7,354 nucleotides of DNA from an uncultured Campylobacteraceae bacterium. Lineage in GTDB: Bacteria; Campylobacterota; Campylobacteria; Campylobacterales; Arcobacteraceae. This document shows, piece after piece, positions 1 to 4,915 of the stretch; within the stretch, counting starts at the first letter, position 1; every line of letters begins with the position of its first letter. Under the pieces are notes generated by a model that was given only the letters and a program-made list of their open reading frames with translations, was not told where the DNA came from and made no database searches. The stretch lies in the NCBI GenBank assembly GCA_913057765.1, contig CAJXPH010000131.1, positions 1 through 7,354 on the forward strand, given 5' to 3'. Both the position numbers and the translations under genes were made by a program.

Positions 1-48
1 TCTACACTATCCTCTTCGTCGGCAGCGTCAGATGTGTATAAGAGACAG
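1..48. other. Nextera P5-side sequencing adapter (artefact)
   Basis: Bases 1-7 are the end of the P5 oligo (TCTACAC). Bases 8-15 (TATCCTCT) are an i5 index, matching the one I know as S503. Bases 16-29 are the read-1 adapter TCGTCGGCAGCGTC, and 30-48 are the 19-bp Tn5 mosaic end AGATGTGTATAAGAGACAG. The segment is library DNA, not genome; genomic sequence starts at 49. Confidence 0.98.
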
Positions 49-107
49 ATATTTATCAATACAAAATCTGTCTTGGCGCTATTCATTTAAATTAATAGGC
101 TAAGACA

Positions 108-125
108 ATGAGACTGGCATCTCAT
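108..125 (+). repeat. Short perfect hairpin
   Basis: The arms ATGAGA and TCTCAT form a perfect 6-bp inverted repeat around the 6-base loop CTGGCA. It lies just upstream of the larger structured segment at 150-265 and could be part of the same control region. A repeat this short can arise by chance, so no role is claimed. Confidence 0.4.
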
Positions 126-136
126 CATTTTACATT

Positions 137-142
137 GATAAT
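137..142 (+). promoter_or_regulatory. Possible -10 element for the structured RNA
   Basis: GATAAT is a one-mismatch match to the TATAAT consensus and would put a transcription start near 149-150, directly before the large hairpin. No convincing -35 hexamer is visible 17 bases upstream (CTGGCA), although -35 elements are often weak in Campylobacterota. Confidence 0.25.
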
Positions 143-149
143 TTTACTT

Positions 150-265
150 GAGGGAGCTTGTGCATCTCTGTTCATATAATTGAACAGAGATTGCACGAGC
201 GGTACAAAACCGCAAATGCGGAAACAAATATCGAAAGAATGGATGCTTAGCGGTGTCCATTTTTT
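150..265 (+). ncRNA. Candidate structured small RNA with terminator
   Basis: Three structural units follow one another. (1) A 19-bp stem, 156-174 with 181-200, has loop TATAAT, one bulged T at 191 and one T:G wobble at 159/197. (2) Two mutually exclusive short stems share the same bases: GCGGT 199-203 with ACCGC 209-213, or CCGC 210-213 with GCGG 218-221. (3) A terminator-like hairpin, 238-246 with 253-261, contains two G:U pairs and runs into six T residues. Wobble pairs within two stems and a terminal T-run favour a transcript over a purely DNA structure. I recognise no known RNA family. Alternatives are a rolling-circle double- or single-strand origin used by the HUH protein at 2509-3489, or a plasmid copy-control RNA. 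Confidence 0.5.
238..265 (+). terminator. Rho-independent terminator-like hairpin
   Basis: The stem AATGGATGC (238-246) pairs with GTGTCCATT (253-261) over nine positions, two of them G:U, with loop TTAGCG, and continues into a run of T to 265. It would end a plus-strand transcript coming through 150-237. No gene ends just upstream, so it most likely terminates a small RNA or incoming transcription. Confidence 0.5.
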
Positions 266-522
266 GATAAAATTTGTATATAAACACCCTAAAAACTGAC
301 AATTACTTGAAAAGTCAACAACTGCTATTCTTTGCCAATGTTATATTCAAGTTCTCTACTTATTTCTACTCTATTTACTGCTCTTGACACTCAGTCAAAC
401 CATTGAGACATTTCGCTGATACTGTCGTTAAATAAATCACAGGTCTAAACCTCACGGTCATAGAAATAAAGCTAATTTCGTTATTCCCTTTTAGGAGATG
501 TAATCTTATAGGAGGTGATACT
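266..522. other. Non-coding leader upstream of the cassette
   Basis: No credible gene is visible. The stretch holds a pyrimidine-rich plus-strand tract (about 350-383) with an imperfect tandem repeat (TCTACTTATTT at 355-365 followed by TCTACTCTATTT at 365-376). It also has a 5-bp inverted repeat TTGAC/GTCAA at 384-398 and a near-palindrome AGGTCTAAACCT at 441-452, followed by CGGTCATA at 455-462. Short repeats plus AT-richness would suit a replication or regulatory region, but no DnaA box or clear iteron array was found. Confidence 0.35.
441..462 (+). promoter_or_regulatory. Putative operator: GTCTAAAC plus CGGTCATA, copy 1
   Basis: AGGTCTAAACCT is an imperfect palindrome and is followed after two bases by CGGTCATA. 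The same two words occur, closer together, at 1850-1865 upstream of the serine recombinase, and GTCTAAAC recurs inverted at 2501-2508 before the HUH gene. Placement upstream of three cassette genes suggests a shared binding site for one of the cassette's own DNA-binding proteins. The words are short and chance recurrence is possible. Confidence 0.3.
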
Positions 523-885
523 ATGTTCACACAAAAGAAAAAACAATACTACTCAAAAGTATTAGGCTTTAAAACGGTTGCAGAATTCGAAGAATTCGCA
601 AAAAGACTCTTGTACTACTTAAACAAAGAGAAACTAACAAAGAATCGAATTATGTCCAGTTTCTTTATACTTTTAGAGATTCAAAAAGAGGCGCACTCAA
701 ATAGCAATTTAATAAATTTTTCGGGAATAAAGAATCAGCATATTAAAAAGTATGCTAATGAGGTCTTAGAACAAAGAAGAAAAGGTATGGGTAGTCAATC
801 TATTGTCAAGTATCTATATGAGCATCATAGAGTTAAAGTTTCAAGAGGAACTGTTACGAAATTCTATACTCAAAATTCTTTATAG
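523..885 (+). CDS. Small basic putative helix-turn-helix protein
   Basis: This 120-aa, lysine-rich protein has no recognised family. Residues about 86-116 (RKGMGSQSIVKYLYE, then KVSRGTVTKFY) fit a helix-turn-helix of the kind 'G-S-x-x-x-I-x-x-x-L ... V-S-x-x-T-V', so DNA binding is likely by inference. The N-terminal 60 residues are helical-looking with a short hydrophobic stretch (FFILLEI, 47-53). The start is well fixed: AGGAGGTGA at 510-518 precedes the ATG at good spacing. The stop codon overlaps the Shine-Dalgarno of the tyrosine recombinase gene that starts 11 bases later, so the two are probably co-translated. Plausible roles are an excisionase-like directionality factor, a transcriptional regulator of the cassette or a replication accessory protein. 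The GTCTAAAC boxes are possible targets. Confidence 0.8.
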   Translation: MFTQKKKQYYSKVLGFKTVAEFEEFAKRLLYYLNKEKLTKNRIMSSFFILLEIQKEAHSNSNLINFSGIKNQHIKKYANEVLEQRRKGMGSQSIVKYLYEHHRVKVSRGTVTKFYTQNSL

Positions 886-890
886 GAGGT
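884..890 (+). promoter_or_regulatory. Shine-Dalgarno deciding the start at 897
   Basis: AGGAGGT sits six bases before ATG 897 and directly abuts the TTG at 891. Normal spacing therefore selects ATG 897 and rejects the two-codon-longer TTG start. It overlaps the stop codon of the upstream gene. Confidence 0.8.
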
Positions 891-896
891 TTGATA

Positions 897-1757
897 ATGG
901 CAAACTTAAAACATGGAAGTTTTACTAAACAATGTAAAGATGCTTTTCACAGACTGGAAGCTTTTGGAGTTGGCAGAGTTGGTAAAAATGACAATCTAAC
1001 ACATAGCGACAAACTTGCAGAAAAGAGAGAAATGTTCCTAAGAGATATTTCCTCACACTTCGAACAAAATGAATTAGAAGGAAAACTAAATCAGTTATTC
1101 ACAAAAGAGAATCTTGATAAATTCTTTGAAAATAGATTAGAAGATTTAGCCTCTTCTACAAAAGAGAATTATTTACGTGGCTTTTCAAGTATGTTAAATG
1201 GCTTAGAAAGCAAAAATATAGAGATTCCATTACATAGTGAAGATGAGAACTATTTTAACGATAAAGTAGCTCTAATTAAAGATGAAGCTGACAAGATAAT
1301 TGAGAATAGATATATAGATAATGTAGATGCCGTTATTAATGACTTATATGAACAAAGATATATTAGCGGGCTTATTGCAGAAGTACAATATGAATTAAGT
1401 ATTAGACAAGAAGAAGCTTTTGAGTTAGTTCGTAATCCATTTGACTATTTGGATCACGGAGTAGTTGAAAATTTAGTTGGAAAAGGTAATCATATTTATG
1501 AAACTAAAGACGTTCCTTTTACTTTGGAACAAAAGATATTAACTAATACAGAAAAAATAATTAGTAAATCAACTTATTACAACGACTTACAGAAGTATAA
1601 TATCAGCTCGCACGATTTTAGATTCACAAGTGCCCGATTTAAATTTGAGAAGCTTATATCTAATGGCATTACTGAAAAAGAAGCAAAAATTCAAATTAGT
1701 AAAGAGTTAAATCACAAAAGAGAAGAAATCACAAATTACTACTTAAAAAGAACCTAA
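897..1757 (+). CDS. Tyrosine recombinase / integrase
   Basis: The 286-aa protein resembles phage- and XerC/D-type integrases, which cut and rejoin DNA through a 3'-phosphotyrosine intermediate. A helical SAM-like DNA-binding region covers about 55-110 (TKENYLRGFSSMLNGL). The catalytic domain follows with the active-site set visible: R170 (ELSIRQEEAFEL), a beta-hairpin lysine (K196 or K204), H239 and R242 (HDFR), H273 (ELNH) and Y282 as nucleophile nine residues later. The tail after Y282 is only four residues, short for the family. The usual RHT after the second catalytic arginine reads RFT. Strong AGGAGGT supports ATG 897. It is the second gene of the cassette and the likely enzyme for chromosomal integration or excision, or for resolution of dimers. 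No att site is identified. Confidence 0.85.
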   Translation: MANLKHGSFTKQCKDAFHRLEAFGVGRVGKNDNLTHSDKLAEKREMFLRDISSHFEQNELEGKLNQLFTKENLDKFFENRLEDLASSTKENYLRGFSSMLNGLESKNIEIPLHSEDENYFNDKVALIKDEADKIIENRYIDNVDAVINDLYEQRYISGLIAEVQYELSIRQEEAFELVRNPFDYLDHGVVENLVGKGNHIYETKDVPFTLEQKILTNTEKIISKSTYYNDLQKYNISSHDFRFTSARFKFEKLISNGITEKEAKIQISKELNHKREEITNYYLKRT

Positions 1758-1782
1758 TCTCTTTAACTGGGGAAGAAATAGT

Positions 1783-1799
1783 AAAAAAAAGATTTTTTT
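1783..1799 (+). terminator. Weak A/T hairpin after the recombinase gene
   Basis: Eight A residues, GA, then seven T residues form an all-A:T stem 25 bases after the tyrosine recombinase stop. It could act as a weak bidirectional terminator, but with no G:C pairs in the stem it may just be a homopolymer tract. Confidence 0.2.
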
Positions 1800-1849
1800 C
1801 AACATTTAATGTAGTATCAAAATATGAATTCTTTACACTTAATTTGTGG

Positions 1850-1869
1850 TGTCTAAACGGTCATATAAA
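1850..1869 (+). promoter_or_regulatory. GTCTAAAC box, copy 2, over a possible -10
   Basis: TGTCTAAAC (1850-1858) runs straight into CGGTCATA (1858-1865), repeating both words of the site at 441-462. TATAAA at 1864-1869 could be the -10 of a promoter for the serine recombinase, about 25 bases before its ATG, so a protein bound at the box would block transcription. The first nine bases also form an inverted pair with 2501-2509 on the other side of the recombinase gene. Confidence 0.35.
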
Positions 1870-1893
1870 AACAACAAGAAAGGAGAAAATATT

Positions 1894-2499
1894 ATGAAAA
1901 GCATTGGATACGTACGAGTAAGTACAGAAGAACAAGACATTAGAAATCAAGAATTAGAGATTAGAAGATATGCAGATAGCAAAAACATTATTATTAATGA
2001 ATTCATTCAATTAGAAATAAGTTCAAGAAAGAATCAAAAAGAGAGAAGAATTGAAGAGATTAAAACAAAGCTATCAGAAAAAGACAATCTAATAGTAAGT
2101 GAGCTTTCAAGATTAGGACGAAGCACAAAAGAGGTGCTGTTCTTATTAGATGAACTAAAAGAAAAAGGTGTGATTGTTCATCTAATTAAGCAGAACTTAG
2201 TATTAGACAAAAATAGTTCTGACCCAATGTCAAAAGTGTTATTAACTATTTTAGCTTCATTTGGTGAATTAGAGAGAGACTTAATAAGTCAGCGTACAAA
2301 AGAAGCGCTTAAATCAAAAAAAGAATCTGGTGTTATTTTAGGAAGACCTAAAGGAACAACTGGAAAATCGAAACTTGATGGAAAAGAAAAAGAGATAAAA
2401 GACTTTCTCTCAAAAGGTATTAGTAAAAGTTCAATTGCAAAGATTCTTGACTGTGACAGAAGCACACTAAATAACTTTATTAAAAGCAGAAACTTATAA
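1894..2499 (+). CDS. Serine recombinase (resolvase/invertase family)
   Basis: This 201-aa protein has standard length for the small serine recombinases, which make a double-strand break with 5'-phosphoserine links and rotate the strands. The N-terminal catalytic domain starts YVRVS with nucleophile S10 and R8. The conserved SELSRLGRS (69-77) supplies R73 and R76. The long E-helix carries ELERDLISQRTKEAL (125-139), followed by the GRPKG hinge (150-154). A Hin-like C-terminal HTH spans about 168-195 (FLSKGISKSSIAKIL, DRSTLNNF). AAGGAG at 1880-1885 sits eight bases before ATG 1894; a GTG at 1846 would add 16 residues before the conserved start and is rejected. It resembles the group often annotated as Mpi-type DNA invertases in Campylobacterota and Bacteroidota. 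A 9-bp inverted repeat flanks the gene. Confidence 0.93.
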   Translation: MKSIGYVRVSTEEQDIRNQELEIRRYADSKNIIINEFIQLEISSRKNQKERRIEEIKTKLSEKDNLIVSELSRLGRSTKEVLFLLDELKEKGVIVHLIKQNLVLDKNSSDPMSKVLLTILASFGELERDLISQRTKEALKSKKESGVILGRPKGTTGKSKLDGKEKEIKDFLSKGISKSSIAKILDCDRSTLNNFIKSRNL

Positions 2500-2509
2500 G
2501 GTTTAGACA
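2499..2509 (-). repeat. Inverted GTCTAAAC copy 3 at the serine recombinase stop
   Basis: The top strand reads AGGTTTAGACA, so the minus strand reads TGTCTAAACCT. It shares nine bases with 1850-1858 in inverted orientation and ten (GTCTAAACCT) with 443-452. It fills the gap between the serine recombinase stop and the ATG of the HUH gene, and its AGG also serves as the only visible Shine-Dalgarno for that gene. Confidence 0.35.
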
Positions 2510-3489
2510 TGCTTATAAACAAGAAACAATCAGCATTTTATCAAAGAATTTTTCATCAAAGAGAAATGGCTTACAATACTTCAGAGACTATTTTATTCTC
2601 TAAAGAAATAATACCATGTGCAAAGAAGTTTAATGTAGAAACACTTAAAACTATTAAAAAACACAAACTTGCATATTACATTTTCAATGACATTCAGAAG
2701 CAAGATGAAATGAATGCATATCTTATCACAATTACTAATACTAACAAGATGAGCCATGTAACAACATTTACTGATAAACTCAAAGAATTAAAACGAAAAA
2801 AAGGTTTTGAAAACTTAGAGTTTTACTACTATGCAACTGTAGAACCTACAAAAAAAGGCGAGCCTCATATTCATATTAAACTTGTTATAAGTAAAATCAG
2901 AGGAGTAGCAACAAAGCTGAGAGAATTTGTTCAAGAGCTTGGATTTAGTTTAACCCATATGAAAAAGCAAGGCATCGATAAAAAAAATTACTTGTTAAAG
3001 ACGTTAATTAAAGAAAATTATAAAGAGTACACGGGCTGGTTAGATACAATGAATATTAGTCTAAATAAAGCCGTTAAAAGAAGCATGTACATTAAAATCA
3101 ATGATGAGCTAAGTATTACTCTAAATGATTATAAGTTGGTCTTAAAGACAATTCTAAAAGATAACTCGAAAGACTATGTGGGAATTAAAGAAATCAAGGC
3201 TTATCTGAATAGATTGATGCCATTATATAAAAGAGCATATGAAGCTTGTAAAAATAAAGAAAAGAAGAACAAAGAAACGAAATTTCAAGTAACTTTTAAT
3301 CATTTAAAAAATAGCTTCACTAAATTACGATTACTAATGATTTTATGGGAACTTTCACAAACTGTAAAAGTAGTTAAATCAACATACAAAATCCCACGAA
3401 TTTCTTATAGTATATATAATCAAGTAGTAGTTTTAAATCTTGTTTTAATTCTTATTGATTTAAGAAACAATAGTCCAACAAATTTATAA
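2509..3489 (+). CDS. HUH-type replication initiator / rolling-circle endonuclease
   Basis: The 326-aa protein carries HUH endonuclease motifs, which nick one strand at an origin and stay bound through tyrosine. Motif I is AYLITIT (70-76). The metal-binding motif is H120-x-H122 within EPTKKGEPHIHIKL (112-124), the spacing typical of plasmid and filamentous-phage Rep proteins (ORF2/G2P-like). The probable catalytic tyrosine is Y161 in KNYLLKTLIKE, equivalent to the YxxKYxxK motif; Y171 and Y174 follow, so a one- or two-tyrosine mechanism is unresolved. No helicase or primase domain is seen. The lysine-rich C-terminal half ends in a hydrophobic stretch (about 305-317) of unknown role. ATG 2509 lies ten bases after the serine recombinase stop, with a modest AAGG inside that stop region, suggesting translational coupling. 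A mobilisation relaxase is a less likely alternative. Confidence 0.75.
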   Translation: MLINKKQSAFYQRIFHQREMAYNTSETILFSKEIIPCAKKFNVETLKTIKKHKLAYYIFNDIQKQDEMNAYLITITNTNKMSHVTTFTDKLKELKRKKGFENLEFYYYATVEPTKKGEPHIHIKLVISKIRGVATKLREFVQELGFSLTHMKKQGIDKKNYLLKTLIKENYKEYTGWLDTMNISLNKAVKRSMYIKINDELSITLNDYKLVLKTILKDNSKDYVGIKEIKAYLNRLMPLYKRAYEACKNKEKKNKETKFQVTFNHLKNSFTKLRLLMILWELSQTVKVVKSTYKIPRISYSIYNQVVVLNLVLILIDLRNNSPTNL

Positions 3490-3495
3490 AAAAAC

Positions 3496-3520
3496 AGAAT
3501 TTCTTTTTAAGAAAAGTTCT
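3496..3520 (+). terminator. Imperfect hairpin after the HUH gene
   Basis: AGAATTT (3496-3502) pairs with AAGTTCT (3514-3520) with one T:G, and after a two-base bulge CTT pairs with AAG around a T loop. It begins seven bases after the stop codon, the right place for a cassette terminator, but no T-run follows, so termination is uncertain. Confidence 0.3.
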
Positions 3521-3560
3521 AATAAACTGTTATTTAACAAAAGATAAAAGAAGATACAAA

Positions 3561-3613
3561 AGGGATACAGCAACAATAAAGTAGCTCATTTTAGGGATAC
3601 TTTTAAGTTAGCT
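3561..3613 (+). repeat. Two-copy AGGGATAC ... AGTAGCT direct repeat
   Basis: AGGGATAC occurs at 3561-3568 and 3593-3600, 32 bases apart. Each copy is followed by a similar second word: AAGTAGCT at 3579-3586 and AAGTTAGCT at 3605-3613. The pair lies between the mobile cassette and msrA, so it could be a regulator site for msrA or part of the element's boundary. No matching copy was found at the left end of the insert. Confidence 0.35.
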
Positions 3614-3658
3614 GAAAACTTCCTTTTCCAATTTTTTACCCTATGCTAAGGATTTAAA

Positions 3659-4234
3659 ATGAATAGATATATTATCATTGTAGCCCTTGCTATACTGGCT
3701 TTTGCAACAACAAGTTTTAGTAAAGAAGTTGAAAAAAATATTGACTATTCTAATACTAAAGTTGCTTATTTCGCCGGTGGTTGTTTTTGGGGAGTAGAAC
3801 ACCATTTTGAAAAGAAAAAAGGTGTAAAAGATGCTATTAGTGGATATATGGGTGGTTGGGTTAAAGACCCAGGATATTATGATGTTATAAAAGGAAAAAC
3901 TGGACATGTGGAGACTGTAAAAGTTATCTATGACCCAAAAGTTGTTACCTTTGAAGAACTTACAAAACTATTTTTTGAGATTCACGACCCAGAACAAAAA
4001 GATGGACAAGGTCCAGATATTGGAAGCCAATATCTATCAGGAATTTTCTATCACAATTTGCAAGAGAAAAAAACTGCTCAAAGTGTAGTAGATATTTTAA
4101 CAAGTAAAGGTTATGATGTTGCAACATCATTAGTAGAAGTTAGTCCATTTTACACAGCAGAAGGGTTTCACCAAGACTATTATGCAAGAACTGGGAAAAC
4201 ACCTTATTGTCATATTTATAAAAAAATATTTTAA
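3659..4234 (+). CDS. msrA: Peptide methionine sulfoxide reductase A, exported form
   Basis: This 191-aa MsrA reduces the S-epimer of methionine sulfoxide in oxidised proteins. The signature GGCFWG gives catalytic C42, with GHVETV (E85), HDPEQ..GQGPDIGSQY (109-125) and FHQDYY (170-175) as further family motifs. C184 in the C-terminal PYCHIY is in the place of the usual resolving cysteine; the additional recycling cysteine of E. coli MsrA is absent. Residues 1-21 form a Sec signal peptide (MNRY, a hydrophobic core, TTSFS) without a lipobox cysteine, so the enzyme should work in the periplasm. AAGGA at 3648-3652 supports the ATG. It is transcribed alone, about 170 bases after the mobile cassette, and ends one base from the opposing aldolase gene. 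It is probably the first resident chromosomal gene next to the element. Confidence 0.95.
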   Translation: MNRYIIIVALAILAFATTSFSKEVEKNIDYSNTKVAYFAGGCFWGVEHHFEKKKGVKDAISGYMGGWVKDPGYYDVIKGKTGHVETVKVIYDPKVVTFEELTKLFFEIHDPEQKDGQGPDIGSQYLSGIFYHNLQEKKTAQSVVDILTSKGYDVATSLVEVSPFYTAEGFHQDYYARTGKTPYCHIYKKIF

Positions 4235-4235
4235 T

Positions 4236-4844
4236 CTATTTTAGTAACTTTTTAATAATCTCATAAAGAGTTTTTTCAGCATCTTTTAGAGATTTACCAA
4301 AAGTTACTATCCCTTCAAAATGTCCCTTCATAACAAAAGCATTATTTAAAAAAGGGTCAATATTTTTGTAAATATTTTTAACATCTTCAACCATTTCAGG
4401 GGTTCCGTAAGGAGTATCATTTGTACTTAGATAATCATTTTTAAGCATATAATCCCAAATCTTTTCATTATGAATGTGAATAACAGCTTTAATATCTTTA
4501 TCTAAACTATATATACAAGCATGAGTTATAGCTTCAGAACTTGGCCTACTTGGACCAATTGCATAAGTTCTGAACTTTTTGAAATCTACTTTCTTTACAA
4601 AAGAATAATAACGAGGACTTAATTTTGGCAGTTCTCCAGTTTGTGTTGCAGTAATTACAAAGGAATCTTTCTTTTTATATCTAACAGAAATATTCCCAAA
4701 ACCAACACCATCACTATATGCTCCAATTAAGCCTAAAGAAAAAAGCCTTGCTCGAACATTTTCAATTTTCTTACACTCTTTTACTGCAATTTCATCTGTT
4801 TGATTATATTTTAATGAATACTTTACAACACCTTCATCTATCAT
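4236..4844 (-). CDS. Class II aldolase/adducin-family protein
   Basis: The 202-aa protein has the fold of fuculose- and ribulose-phosphate aldolases and epimerases, zinc enzymes that cleave or isomerise sugar phosphates. Visible motifs are GFGNISVR (48-55, phosphate/substrate loop), VITATQTGEL (63-72, where a TxSG-like loop is usual), PSSEAITH (101-108, with E104 as probable acid/base) and the zinc ligands H123 and H125 (VIHIHN) and H175 (KGHFEGIVTFG). All three histidines are present, so it is probably catalytic, but the substrate cannot be named. It lacks clear signs of being methylthioribulose-phosphate dehydratase. GAAGG six bases before the ATG supports the start. It shares strand with the regulator upstream (50-base gap, with a hairpin between) and converges with msrA, leaving no room for a separate terminator. 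Confidence 0.88.
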   Translation of the reverse strand: MIDEGVVKYSLKYNQTDEIAVKECKKIENVRARLFSLGLIGAYSDGVGFGNISVRYKKKDSFVITATQTGELPKLSPRYYSFVKKVDFKKFRTYAIGPSRPSSEAITHACIYSLDKDIKAVIHIHNEKIWDYMLKNDYLSTNDTPYGTPEMVEDVKNIYKNIDPFLNNAFVMKGHFEGIVTFGKSLKDAEKTLYEIIKKLLK

Positions 4845-4872
4845 AAAAAACCTTCATTTTTGGATTCTATCT

Positions 4873-4915
4873 AAAGAGTTATAATATTACTAAATTATAT
4901 GTTATAGAACTCTTT
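4873..4915 (-). terminator. Long-arm hairpin spanning the regulator's stop codon
   Basis: AAAGAGTT (4873-4880) and AACTCTTT (4908-4915) are perfect 8-bp arms. Inside, ATAA (4881-4884) pairs with TTAT (4902-4905), leaving a two-base bulge. The structure covers the last codons and the stop of the 622-aa regulator. It lacks a T-run, so it may be a weak or bidirectional terminator, or an mRNA 3'-end stabiliser separating the regulator from the aldolase. Confidence 0.4.

Noticed and set aside
108..179. A 23-codon open frame beginning ATG AGA CTG, ending in the loop of the large hairpin, as a leader peptide
   Set aside because: There is only a weak AGG upstream and no codon pattern pointing to attenuation. 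The hairpin has wobble pairs that are better explained by an RNA structure in its own right.
384..412. TTGACA at 384-389 as a -35 box for the cassette promoter
   Set aside because: No -10-like hexamer lies 16-18 bases downstream, and the hexamer is one arm of a small inverted repeat.
498..503. ATG-TAA minimal start-stop frame preceded by AGGAG
   Set aside because: The AGGAG abuts the ATG with no spacing, so initiation is unlikely. The next AGGAGGTGA clearly serves the gene at 523.
523..1757. Toxin-antitoxin pair (small HTH protein followed by a larger overlapping gene)
   Set aside because: The second protein has the full tyrosine-recombinase active site (R, HxxR, H, Y), so the pair is better read as part of the recombination cassette.
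1846..1893. GTG start adding 16 residues to the serine recombinase
   Set aside because: The family begins directly with the YVRVS strand, and AAGGAG is well placed for ATG 1894. The extension would also translate the putative operator.
2289..2522. Minus-strand open frame inside the serine recombinase gene
   Set aside because: It is antisense to a clearly conserved HTH-coding stretch and has no recognisable protein features.
3641..3907. Minus-strand open frame across the start of msrA
   Set aside because: It is a shadow of the msrA coding sequence with no supporting ribosome-binding site or motif.
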